Assembly: GCA_934659475.1 (NCBI GenBank)
Contig: CAKUHX010000024.1
Location: 1 to 14,080 of the forward strand
DNA from: an uncultured Oscillospiraceae bacterium
GTDB taxonomy: Bacteria; Bacillota; Clostridia; Oscillospirales; Oscillospiraceae
Reading direction: 5' to 3'
Length of the DNA: 14,080 nucleotides
Positions 6,628 through 13,074 of the stretch are shown here, in pieces. The first letter of the stretch is position 1; each line of letters opens with the position of its first letter. Under the pieces are notes generated by a model. It had not been told where the DNA came from. It did not search any database and saw only the letters and a list, made by a program, of their open reading frames with translations. The translations under genes and the position numbers were made by a program.

Positions 6628-7812
6628 ATGTCCGAAGTTCGCAAGATCATTGACAAGTATTGGGAGAAAGTCAAGGAACACCGCATTTGGCTGCACCAGC
6701 ACCCCGAACCCAGCGGCAAAGAGAAGGAGACCTCAGCTTACATCGCCAAGACCCTGCGTGAGATGGGCCTTGAGCCCACCGAGCATGTGGGCGGCTACGG
6801 CGTGACCGCCGTGATCGAAGGAAAGGGCGAGGGCAAATGTGTGGGCCTGCGGGCCGACTTCGACGCCCTTGAGGTGGTAGAGGACAACGACCTGCCCTTC
6901 CACTCCCTCACCCCCGGCATGGCCCACGCCTGCGGCCACGACGCCCACACCGCCATGCTGCTGGGGGCGGCCTATGTGCTCAACGAAATGCGGGATCAGT
7001 TCAGCGGCAAGGTCAAGCTGCTCTTCCAGCCCTCTGAGGAGAACGCCGCCGACTCCGGCGCCAAGAAGATGATCGCCGACGGCTGTCTGGAAGATCCCCA
7101 CGTGGACGCCGTGTTCGGCCAGCACGTCTGGCCCAATTATGACACCGGCTATGTGGCCGTGCGCAACGGCGCGATGATGGCCTCCTCCGACCGCTTCTTT
7201 ATCACGGTCCATGGCAAGAACAGCCACGGCTCCGCCCCGGAAAACGGCATCGACGCCATTATGATCGCCTCCTACGTAGTGGCCGCCCTTCAGTCCATCG
7301 TCTCCCGCAACGTGGGCCCGCTGGACAGCGCGGTGGTCACCATCGGCAAGATGAACGGCGGCTCCCGCTATAACGTGATCGCCGACGAGGTGGTGATGGA
7401 GGGCACCTGCCGCAACCTGAACCCCGCCGTGCGCAACACCATGCCCCAGCGCATCGAGAATATCGTCAAGGGCGTCGTCGAGGGCATGGGCGGCACCTAT
7501 GACTTCAATTACATGATGTGCTACTCCCCCACCGTCAACGATCCCAAGCAGTTCGAGCTGGTGCGGGACGTCATCCGCGACGTGGTGGGCCCGGACCACC
7601 TGGTCATTCCCGAGCACTCCGCCCTGGGCGGCGAGGATTTCTCCTTCTACTGCGAGAAGGTCCCCTCCTGCTTCTTCTGGCTGGGCTGCCACGACCCCGC
7701 AAAGCCCCGCTATCCCATCCATCACGGCTCCTTCTACCCCGAGTGGGAGGCCCTGCCCATCGGCATGGAGGTGCTGGTGACCTCTGCACTGAAGTATCTG
7801 GGGAACGCCTGA
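6628..7812 (+). CDS. M20D amidohydrolase (N-acyl-amino acid/hippurate hydrolase type)
   Basis: This 394-residue cytoplasmic metallohydrolase has the standard M20D length. Visible motifs are LHQHPEPSGKE at 22-32, GLRADFDAL at 73-81, MAHACGHDAHTAM with ligands C102 and H104, QPSEENA with E137-E138, H166 in GQHVWP, the dimer-domain segment GKNSHGSAPENGIDA, GGEDFSFY near the C-terminus and YPIHHGSFYPE with H365-H366. Family members cleave N-acetyl or aromatic-acyl amino acids, indole-acyl amino acids or aminoacyl conjugates; which one cannot be told here. GTGGGGA lies before the ATG, 19 bases after the abgA stop, so it is the last gene of the operon and is followed by a terminator at 7845-7878. 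It may act as the second subunit, or as a parallel hydrolase of broader range, for compounds taken up by AbgT (inference). Confidence 0.9.
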   Translation: MSEVRKIIDKYWEKVKEHRIWLHQHPEPSGKEKETSAYIAKTLREMGLEPTEHVGGYGVTAVIEGKGEGKCVGLRADFDALEVVEDNDLPFHSLTPGMAHACGHDAHTAMLLGAAYVLNEMRDQFSGKVKLLFQPSEENAADSGAKKMIADGCLEDPHVDAVFGQHVWPNYDTGYVAVRNGAMMASSDRFFITVHGKNSHGSAPENGIDAIMIASYVVAALQSIVSRNVGPLDSAVVTIGKMNGGSRYNVIADEVVMEGTCRNLNPAVRNTMPQRIENIVKGVVEGMGGTYDFNYMMCYSPTVNDPKQFELVRDVIRDVVGPDHLVIPEHSALGGEDFSFYCEKVPSCFFWLGCHDPAKPRYPIHHGSFYPEWEALPIGMEVLVTSALKYLGNA

Positions 7813-7844
7813 CCTTCAAAAAGACAACTTTATATCTCAACACC

Positions 7845-7878
7845 AAAGAGCGGCACAGCACTGTGCCGCTCTTTTTAT
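7845..7878 (+). terminator. Rho-independent terminator of the M20 operon
   Basis: Perfect arms AAAGAGCGGCACAG (7845-7858) and CTGTGCCGCTCTTT (7861-7874) surround CA and end in TTTTTATTT. It lies 32 bases after the M20D stop codon. Confidence 0.92.
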
Positions 7879-8074
7879 TTTCCCGATCCTCCACGCGGTC
7901 AAATACCTCCTATCCCCGGCGATCCGCAAAGACTGGGACGCAGGAAGGAGGTCAGGATATACCTATCTATAAGTATGATCTCAGTATCATTCACTCATGC
8001 ACCATCAGCAAATCATCCTTCACAAAAAGTTCTATATTTAGTAAAAATGTGTGTATTTCTTGTTAAAAAAAACG
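7879..8074. other. Intergenic stretch without a recognised gene
   Basis: The first 80 bases are GC-rich with short open frames that match nothing I recognise; bases from about 7955 are AT-rich and lead into the promoter at 8075. There is no ribosome binding site followed by a credible coding frame. Confidence 0.5.
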
Positions 8075-8103
8075 TTGAAAAATAGAAACTCCCATAGTAT
8101 ACT
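8075..8103 (+). promoter_or_regulatory. Near-consensus sigma-A promoter, probably for the pilus operon leader
   Basis: TTGAAA (8075-8080) and TATACT (8098-8103) each match the consensus at five of six positions and are exactly 17 bases apart, in an AT-rich setting. Transcription would begin near 8110. No good terminator or other gene intervenes before the pilin at 8760, so it may drive the pilus operon through a leader of about 650 bases. Alternatively it may make a separate small RNA. Confidence 0.75.
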
Positions 8104-8306
8104 GTTTGCATAGCGTGGACTGATGCACCGCTTTTGTAAATAGTAGATGCGCAAAGCTCGATATGAGGCAAATATCCCCGCTTCGATCTCATCCCCCATC
8201 TCCCCGCCGCCATCAGCGGCTTTCGCAGTCTTTTCGATCCGGGGACCATACATGATCTGCACCGGTTGGTCGTGGCTCTTGTCCGCCCCAGCCGATGTTT
8301 TCTTGT

Positions 8307-8324
8307 TTGTGACTATAGTCGCAA
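8307..8324. repeat. Interrupted palindrome TTG-N-GACTATAGTC-N-CAA
   Basis: The core GACTATAGTC (8311-8320) is a perfect 10-base palindrome and extends, after one mismatch on each side, to TTG and CAA. It looks like a dimeric regulator site. No promoter with correctly placed boxes surrounds it, so its role is open. Confidence 0.4.
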
Positions 8325-8411
8325 GTGCACCTTCTTGTTATGACCACCACCTGAGACGGGCGCAGCGGGAGCACCGCCCGGAGCTCGCCGCCAGAATGCC
8401 AGGAAGGTATC

Positions 8412-8454
8412 GTGCTCTATTCTTGTAATAGAGCACAAGGTCAGGCCTGACCTT
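8412..8454. repeat. Two adjacent perfect inverted repeats
   Basis: GTGCTCTATT and AATAGAGCAC (8412-8421, 8427-8436) form a 10-bp stem with a 5-base loop. Directly next to it, AAGGTCAGGCCTGACCTT (8437-8454) is an 18-base perfect palindrome. No T-run follows, so this is not a typical terminator. In RNA both could form stems that hold the leader in a defined fold; in DNA the second could bind a dimeric protein. Confidence 0.6.
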
Positions 8455-8477
8455 GCCGATATATAAAGGAGTCTGCC

Positions 8478-8549
8478 TTGGGCGCACCCAAACGGAAAAC
8501 TGAATATTCCGTGGGGCAGCGCCTGTTTGCCCTTTTCCTGGCCCGGTGA
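8478..8549 (+). CDS. Possible 23-residue leader peptide
   Basis: AAAGGAG (8465-8471) is followed after 6 bases by a TTG that opens a 23-codon frame ending in TGA (8547-8549). The peptide would be MGAPKRKTEYSVGQRLFALF followed by LAR: basic at the front, hydrophobic at the end. A TTG start and short length make it uncertain. It could be a leader peptide controlling the downstream leader fold, or the N-terminal remnant of a lost gene continuing out of frame in the segment after 8551. Confidence 0.25.
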   Translation: MGAPKRKTEYSVGQRLFALFLAR

Positions 8550-8550
8550 G

Positions 8551-8694
8551 TTGGAGCCGATCTATACCGCCTTCGGCTTTCGGGCTTCCGAATTTACCGG
8601 GAAGCTCTATTTCCCCCACACGGACACCTACGACCCCAAGCACATCTGGGCAGACGCCCTGCCCCCCGCCGGCGAAGGCGGCCATAGGCCATAA
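8551..8694 (+). pseudogene. Unidentified coding-like fragment
   Basis: This frame reads EPIYTAFGFRASEFTGKLYF, then PHTDTYDPKHIWADALPPAG, and stops at 8692-8694. The mix of aromatic, acidic and Gly/Pro residues looks like real protein rather than chance translation, but no ribosome binding site or proper start precedes it and I do not recognise the family. The best reading is the C-terminal remnant of a gene lost upstream of the pilus operon. It may have been fused to the short frame before it, which it follows in a different phase. Confidence 0.3.
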
Positions 8695-8759
8695 CGCTCC
8701 CCCGCCCTGCGGGAGAGGCGATGACATATGATCTAATAAAAAAGAAAGGGATCAAGACC

Positions 8760-10457
8760 ATGAAAAAACTGTTTTCCAAGCTGGGCAGCCTGCTGCTGGC
8801 GGCTGCCATCCTGATGAGCCTTGTACCGGCCGCTCTGGCTGACAACGTCGCGGTACGGGCCATCAGCGCCCGCACCATCACCGTCAACGAGATCGCCCAG
8901 GGCGACACGGTAAAGGCCTACCGTCTGGTCAAGTATGCCGACGCCAGCTATAACTCCTTCCAGTTCTACAGTGACTTCGGCACGTTTCTCGACCATTTTG
9001 CCAGCGGTACCGCGACCCCTATGTCCAAAGAAGCCTATCTGGCTACCATGAGCGCAGAGGGCATCGCCAATGTGCTTGGCACCTATGCCGCAGCCGCTCT
9101 GGCCGGCCACGTGGGCTACACCCTGCCCACGGACGCCAGCGAGGTCGTCTCTGCCACCGCCGGAGCTGATGAGAAGGCCACTCTGTCCCTCCAGCCCGGC
9201 TACTACCTGCTGCTGGTGGAGACCACGGTGAACAACAGCAAGATCTACAAGGCCATGTCCGTGTTCATGCGCGTGAAGGGCGACGATGTGCGTGTGTACG
9301 CCGGCGGCACCGATGTCACCCTCGACCCCCAGATGACCGCCAAGCACGCCAATGCCCCCGCCATCCACAAGCAGGTGAAGGACGAGAGCGGCGTCGGCGC
9401 CACTTGGAAGTCCTCCGCCGCCGCTAACGTGGGCGATGATCTGGAGTATTACGTCCATCTGGAGATCCCCGCCTACTCCGGCGTCCATAACCTGCCTACC
9501 CTGACCCTAAAGGATACTCTGTCCGGCGCCCAGTATGTGCCCGGCAGCGCCAAAGTCTATCAGACCGTCAATCCTGTTGACAAAGAGATCGCCAACGCCA
9601 TCAAGACCTCCACTGTCGGCAACTATGAAAACGGCACTCAGGAGCTCACCTTCGAGCTGGACTACAGTGAACTCACCTCCTCTGTCGGCACCGTCGATGT
9701 CTATATCGTCTATCACGCCACCCTGATGCCGGAGGCCGTCTCCGCCGACAAGCAGGTCAACCCCGCCGACCCCGGCAACAGCACCGTGTTCAACTACGCG
9801 GAGAACAGCGCTGTCCTGACCTATGTCACCGATCTGGAGCCGAGCAACGTTAAGACCACCGACCCTAGCGCCACCCGGGTGTCCACCTTCTCCCTGAAGC
9901 TGACCAAGATCGACACCGAGGGCGACCCCCTGTCCGGCGCCGGCTTCACCTTCTACCGCAGTGAGGCCGACCTGACCAATGAGAGCGCCGCCGGCATCAA
10001 GTTCGTGAAGGACGGCGTCTATTACCGCCCCGCCACCGCCGATGAGATCGCAGCCGACACCGGCGTGGTCACCGAGGTGCCCGCCGACTTCCTGATCAAG
10101 GGTCTGAACGTGGGCGTCTACTACATGGAGGAGACCACCGTACCCGGCGGCTACTATGCCCCCAAGGGCGGCTTCAAGGTCGATCTGACCGGCGAGCGCA
10201 CCGCCGAGGCCATCACCGGCCTTCTGGCCAACAGCAGCACCATGACCGAGCTGAACAACTCCGACCGTCTGCTGCTGGGCGGCTCCGCGCTGGATACCGC
10301 CAACGTCAACCAGCTGGACGTCACGCTGAAGAACAGCACCACCCCCATCCTGCCCACCACCGGCGGCATGGGGACCGCCCTGTTCACCATCGGCGGCGTG
10401 GCCCTGATGGCGGCGGCCGCAGCCATCGTCATCCTGCGCCGCAAGCGCGGGGAGTGA
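8760..10457 (+). CDS. LPXTG-anchored pilus backbone pilin (isopeptide-forming fimbrial protein)
   Basis: This 565-residue protein is a cell-wall-sorted pilin. A signal peptide covers residues 1-27 (KKLFSKLGS basic start, hydrophobic core, AALA cleavage). Residues about 30-190 form an N-terminal domain with SLQPGYYLLLVETT; about 200-360 fit an isopeptide-forming fimbrial domain (IHKQVKD with K204, LTLKDTLSG, NYAENSAVLTY); about 375-480 form a CnaB/SpaA domain with K383 in LTKID and E458 in YYMEETTVPGGY. The sorting signal is LPTTG (531-535), then a hydrophobic helix and RRKRGE. The usual pilin-motif sequence (VYPK) before the second domain is not seen; the equivalent place reads VTLDPQMTAK. 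AAAGGG precedes ATG 8760; an in-frame ATG at 8721 has no ribosome binding site and would spoil the signal peptide. The following class C-like sortase should polymerise it into pili. Confidence 0.88.
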   Translation: MKKLFSKLGSLLLAAAILMSLVPAALADNVAVRAISARTITVNEIAQGDTVKAYRLVKYADASYNSFQFYSDFGTFLDHFASGTATPMSKEAYLATMSAEGIANVLGTYAAAALAGHVGYTLPTDASEVVSATAGADEKATLSLQPGYYLLLVETTVNNSKIYKAMSVFMRVKGDDVRVYAGGTDVTLDPQMTAKHANAPAIHKQVKDESGVGATWKSSAAANVGDDLEYYVHLEIPAYSGVHNLPTLTLKDTLSGAQYVPGSAKVYQTVNPVDKEIANAIKTSTVGNYENGTQELTFELDYSELTSSVGTVDVYIVYHATLMPEAVSADKQVNPADPGNSTVFNYAENSAVLTYVTDLEPSNVKTTDPSATRVSTFSLKLTKIDTEGDPLSGAGFTFYRSEADLTNESAAGIKFVKDGVYYRPATADEIAADTGVVTEVPADFLIKGLNVGVYYMEETTVPGGYYAPKGGFKVDLTGERTAEAITGLLANSSTMTELNNSDRLLLGGSALDTANVNQLDVTLKNSTTPILPTTGGMGTALFTIGGVALMAAAAAIVILRRKRGE

Positions 10458-10498
10458 GCGCCTTGCGCCGGGGCATCCCCCGCCGCAAGGAGAAGGCC

Positions 10499-11419
10499 GT
10501 GAAGAAAGCACTTGGGCGGCTGCTGCTGGCCCTGCTGTTTCTGGCCGGGCTGGCCCTGCTGCTGTATCCCCTGATCAGCGACCTTTGGAACCAGCGGCGC
10601 AGCGAAGCGCTGATCCGCAATTATACCCAGCAGTTCACCCAGGGCCCCCAGCGGGACTACTCGGAGTGGTTCCGGCGGGCGGACGCCTATAACGCCGCTC
10701 TGGCGGGCAAGGGGGTGCCGGACGCCTTCGCCCTGATCTCCCCGGACGAGGACGCTGACTACCTGTCCCAGCTGTCCCTGTCCGGCGACGGGGTGATGGC
10801 CTATATCCGCATCCCCCGTATCTCCGTGGATCTGCCCATTTTCCACGGCACCTCCGCCCAGGTGCTGGAGCGGGGGGTGGGCCACCTTCAGGGCTCCGCC
10901 CTGCCCGTGGGCGGGGCAGACACCCACTGTGTCCTGTCCGCCCACCGGGGACTGCCCTCGGCGGCCCTGTTTACCGATCTGGATATGCTGCAGCCGGGGG
11001 ACCATTTCTACATCTACGTGCTGGACCGGGTGCTGGCCTATGAGGTGGACCAGATCCTGACCGTAGAGCCCGACCACACCCAGGATCTGGACGTAGTGCC
11101 CGGGGAGGATCTGGTCACTCTGGTCACCTGCACCCCCTATGGGGTGAACACCCACCGCCTGCTGGTGCGGGGACACCGGGTGGAGTATGTCCGGCAGGCC
11201 CAGGAGGACGAGGCCCGGAACACCGTCAGCTCTGTCCACACCCGGTACGGCCTTTGGGTCGCCGTGGGGCTGGGGGCTACGGCGGGCATCATCCTGCTGC
11301 TGCTCCTGCTGCGCCGCGTCACCGCCCGCCGGGACGGCAAGCCCCCTGTCCCCCCGCACACAGAGCCCCACAGAGAAGGGAGTGCCCTCCGGAATGAGGA
11401 GGATCCGCCAAAAACTTAA
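10499..11419 (+). CDS. Class C-like (pilus-polymerising) sortase
   Basis: This 306-residue membrane-bound transpeptidase has an N-terminal helix (about 5-25) and a second helix near the C-terminus (about 252-271), an arrangement typical of class C sortases. The catalytic residues are H149 in LSAHRG, C211 in TLVTCTPYGVNTH and R220 in HRLLVRG. The conserved GDGVMAYIRIPRISVDLPIF marks the start of the beta-barrel. Class C enzymes usually have a DPF/DPW lid before it; here the nearest match is D75-A76-F77. GTG 10499 is chosen because AAGGAG (10487-10492) sits 6 bases before it. An in-frame GTG at 10454 overlapping the pilin stop would add 15 basic residues and is less likely but possible. It should join pilin subunits through LPTTG and a Lys. 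The C-terminal coding end overlaps the next gene by 26 bases. Confidence 0.9.
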   Translation: MKKALGRLLLALLFLAGLALLLYPLISDLWNQRRSEALIRNYTQQFTQGPQRDYSEWFRRADAYNAALAGKGVPDAFALISPDEDADYLSQLSLSGDGVMAYIRIPRISVDLPIFHGTSAQVLERGVGHLQGSALPVGGADTHCVLSAHRGLPSAALFTDLDMLQPGDHFYIYVLDRVLAYEVDQILTVEPDHTQDLDVVPGEDLVTLVTCTPYGVNTHRLLVRGHRVEYVRQAQEDEARNTVSSVHTRYGLWVAVGLGATAGIILLLLLLRRVTARRDGKPPVPPHTEPHREGSALRNEEDPPKT

Positions 11420-12197
11420 TATTCTCCCCCTTCTGGGCGCGGCGCTGCTGCTGTTTTCCCTGTGCTGCCCTGCGCTGGCCGCGGGCTCCGTGGACGTAGG
11501 GGCCTCCTGCGCCATCACCGTGGACGCGGTATACGGCACTCTGCCCCTGCCGGGGGCGGAGCTGAAGCTGCACCGGGTGGCAGAGGTGGATCCCGCCGGA
11601 CAGTATACCCTTCTGCCGGACTTCTCCGGCAGCGGGGTACAGATCAACGGCCTCACCCTCAGCCGCCAGTGGGCGGCAGCTGCCGCCGATCTGGCCGCCT
11701 GGGTCAGGGACAGCAGCCCTGCGCCCCTGGCCGTCAGGACCACCGACAGCGCGGGCCGCGCCCGCTTCACCCGGCTGTCCACCGGACTTTACCTGCTGGA
11801 GGGGACCTCCGTCACCGTGAACGGGCGGACCTACACCGCCTCGCCGGTGCTGCTGTCCGCGCCCCTCCTGGGGGAGAACGGTACATGGTACTACGACGTG
11901 ACCACCTGCCCCAAGTTCGAGCGCGGCTCCTCCGGCGGCGATCCGGACACGCCGGTGGAGCCCCCTGACCCTGTGGACCCGCCAGACCCGGTGGATCCCC
12001 CCGGGCCGGTAGACCCCACCGATCCCACCGACCCCACAGACCCTACAGACCCCGAAAAGCCCGACAAGCCCAGCTCTACCGACGACGATCTGCCCCAGAC
12101 CGGGCAGCTGAAGTGGCCGGTGCCTGTTCTGGCGGGGGCAGGCGTGCTCCTGCTGGCGGCGGGCGCCCTTCTGAAGAAGAGGGACGGCCATGAGTAA
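11394..12197 (+). CDS. Small pilin-like LPQTG surface protein with Asp-Pro stalk
   Basis: This 267-residue protein has a signal peptide (about 1-30, ending PALAAG), one folded domain (about 32-178), a 50-residue Pro/Asp/Thr-rich stalk (about 183-232) and an LPQTG signal at 233-237 followed by a hydrophobic helix and KKRDGHE. The folded domain resembles the N-terminal domain of the backbone pilin: ELKLHRVAEVD matches its KAYRLVKYAD, and RLSTGLYLLEGTSVTVNG its LQPGYYLLLVETTVNNS. It is likely the pilus base or tip/anchor subunit, with the stalk crossing the cell wall (inference). The start is ATG 11394 because a signal peptide begins there and AAGGGAG lies about 11 bases upstream; it overlaps the sortase end by 26 bases and the next gene by 8, so it is translationally coupled. 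Confidence 0.82.
   Translation: MRRIRQKLNILPLLGAALLLFSLCCPALAAGSVDVGASCAITVDAVYGTLPLPGAELKLHRVAEVDPAGQYTLLPDFSGSGVQINGLTLSRQWAAAAADLAAWVRDSSPAPLAVRTTDSAGRARFTRLSTGLYLLEGTSVTVNGRTYTASPVLLSAPLLGENGTWYYDVTTCPKFERGSSGGDPDTPVEPPDPVDPPDPVDPPGPVDPTDPTDPTDPTDPEKPDKPSSTDDDLPQTGQLKWPVPVLAGAGVLLLAAGALLKKRDGHE
11940..12053 (+). repeat. Asp-Pro-rich repeat stretch inside the LPQTG protein gene
   Basis: Codons for the stalk repeat PPDPVD units (three imperfect copies) and then TDP units (four). Such tracts can change copy number by slippage, so stalk length may vary between strains. Confidence 0.75.
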
Positions 12198-12792
12198 GCG
12201 GCGGCTGGGGCGGCTGTGTACCGCCCTGGGCACGGTGTGCATCCTGCTGTCCCTGGGGCTGCTGCTGTATGACCGGAGCCAGGAGCTTCAGGCCCAGCGC
12301 ATCACCCAGGAGCTGGCCCCCGCTCTGGAGCAGGCCATTGCCCAGCGGGCCCAACAGCGCCGGGAGGACCCGCCCCCGGCGGAGGAAGAAGCGCCTGTCC
12401 AGCCGGAGATCACCCTGAACGGGGCGGTTTATCTGGGTCTCCTGTCCATCCCCGCCCTGGAGCTGGAGCTGCCCGTGCGCCGTGACCTGACCGACGGGGC
12501 GCTGAAGCTGTCCCCCTGCCGCTACGCCGGCAGCGTGGAGGACGGGGGGCTGGTCATCGCCGCCCACAACTACCGGCAGCACTTCGCCAAGCTGTCCGCC
12601 CTGCGGCCGGGAGATCTGATCCGCCTGACGGACGCCGACGGCAATGTCCACGACTACGCCGTGGCCCAGACGGAGACCCTGGGCAGCGATGCCGTGGCTG
12701 AGATGACAGACAGCCGGTGGGATCTCACCCTGTTCACCTGCACCTACGGCGGAGGCAGCCGCCTGACCGTGCGGTGCATCCGAGCAGAATAA
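12190..12792 (+). CDS. Second sortase of the pilus operon, short form
   Basis: This 200-residue sortase has an N-terminal membrane helix (about 9-27), a Gln/Glu/Pro-rich linker (about 30-72) and a compact catalytic domain with H126 in VIAAHNYRQHF, C184 in LTLFTCTYGGGSR and R191 or R195 as the catalytic Arg. It lacks a C-terminal membrane helix and so differs from the class C-like enzyme upstream. Its size and TLxTC motif suggest a class A-, B- or D-like housekeeping-type sortase that attaches the finished pilus or the LPQTG protein to peptidoglycan (inference). The ATG at 12190 overlaps the preceding stop in ATGAGTAA, an 8-base overlap that indicates coupling. It is the last gene of the operon and is followed by a terminator 4 bases later. 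The specific sortase class is uncertain. Confidence 0.85.
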   Translation: MSKRRLGRLCTALGTVCILLSLGLLLYDRSQELQAQRITQELAPALEQAIAQRAQQRREDPPPAEEEAPVQPEITLNGAVYLGLLSIPALELELPVRRDLTDGALKLSPCRYAGSVEDGGLVIAAHNYRQHFAKLSALRPGDLIRLTDADGNVHDYAVAQTETLGSDAVAEMTDSRWDLTLFTCTYGGGSRLTVRCIRAE

Positions 12793-12795
12793 GCA

Positions 12796-12833
12796 AAAAC
12801 AGCCCCGCAGGCTATTGCCTGTGGGGCTGTTTT
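12796..12833. terminator. Bidirectional terminator between the pilus operon and the cupin fragment
   Basis: AAAACAGCCCCGCAGGC (12796-12812), loop TATT, and GCCTGTGGGGCTGTTTT (12817-12833) pair with one G-T. A- and T-runs on the two arms allow termination from both sides, matching the convergent genes. Confidence 0.92.
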
Positions 12834-12843
12834 CCTGAAACGG

Positions 12844-13074
12844 TCAGAGCCTGCCGTACTCCTCGTCGGAGACGGGCTCGCACCACTCGTTGGAGCAGTT
12901 CTGGCCGGGCACCTCCACCGCCAGGTGGCTGAACCAGCTGTCGGCCTTGGCCCCGTGCCAGTGCTTCACGTTGGCGGGGATGGTCACCACGTCCCCGGGC
13001 TTCAGGCTGCGGGCGGGCTTTCTCTCCTCCTGATACCAGCCCTCGCCGTCCACGCACAGCAGCAGCTGGCCGCC
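12844..13074 (-). pseudogene. Cupin-domain protein, C-terminal fragment fused to alpha/beta hydrolase
   Basis: From the stop at 12844 upstream, the minus strand reads the core of a small cupin: GGQLLLCVDGEGWYQEERKP, then ARSLKPGDVVTIPANVKHWH, then GAKADSWFSHLAVEVPG and CSNEWCEPVSDEEYGRL. This contains cupin motif 2 (PxxxxHWHG) and the end of motif 1. The N-terminal half with the first metal-binding His motif is absent. At 13069-13074 the frame continues without a stop into the middle of an alpha/beta hydrolase, so the two are joined in frame. Cupins of this type often follow a hydrolase and flavodoxin in Clostridia (my recollection), so the pair were probably neighbours. With half of the metal site missing it should be inactive. 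Confidence 0.75.

Larger units (their letters stand above)
8110..8759 (+). other. Long leader region of the pilus operon, with hairpins and possible gene remnants
   Basis: Between the promoter and the pilin start lie some 650 bases without a convincing intact gene. They hold an ATGAG/CTCAT inverted repeat (8163-8191), a GCCGC-CATCA-GCGGC hairpin followed by TTT (8206-8223), the palindromes listed separately (8307-8324, 8412-8454), a short open frame with a ribosome binding site (8478-8549), a coding-like fragment (8551-8694), a tandem GGCCATA pair (8680-8693) and a CTCCC/GGGAG hairpin (8697-8715) shortly before the pilin ribosome binding site. It matches no riboswitch class I can recognise by eye. 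It may be a regulatory leader, decayed genes, or both. Confidence 0.45.

Noticed and set aside
5283..6719. Long minus-strand open frame opposite abgA (about 480 codons)
   Set aside because: It is antisense to a gene with complete M20 motifs; no ribosome binding site or family pattern is seen on the minus strand.
8206..8223. GCCGC-CATCA-GCGGC hairpin followed by TTT as a terminator in the pilus leader
   Set aside because: A five-base stem with only three T is too weak to call a terminator.
8304..8335. MerR-type promoter around the GACTATAGTC palindrome
   Set aside because: No -10 box lies 19 bases after a plausible -35, so the palindrome cannot be placed in such a promoter.
8147..8428. A + strand frame of 93 codons in the pilus leader
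   Set aside because: There is no ribosome binding site before its ATG, and the composition is not like a real protein. It runs through palindromes.
8721..8759. Earlier in-frame ATG for the pilin
   Set aside because: No ribosome binding site precedes it, and the added residues would disrupt a perfect signal peptide that begins at 8760 after AAAGGG.
11940..12053. Repetitive DNA that could suggest a CRISPR or minisatellite
   Set aside because: The repeats are in-frame Asp-Pro codons of the LPQTG protein stalk, with no spacers.
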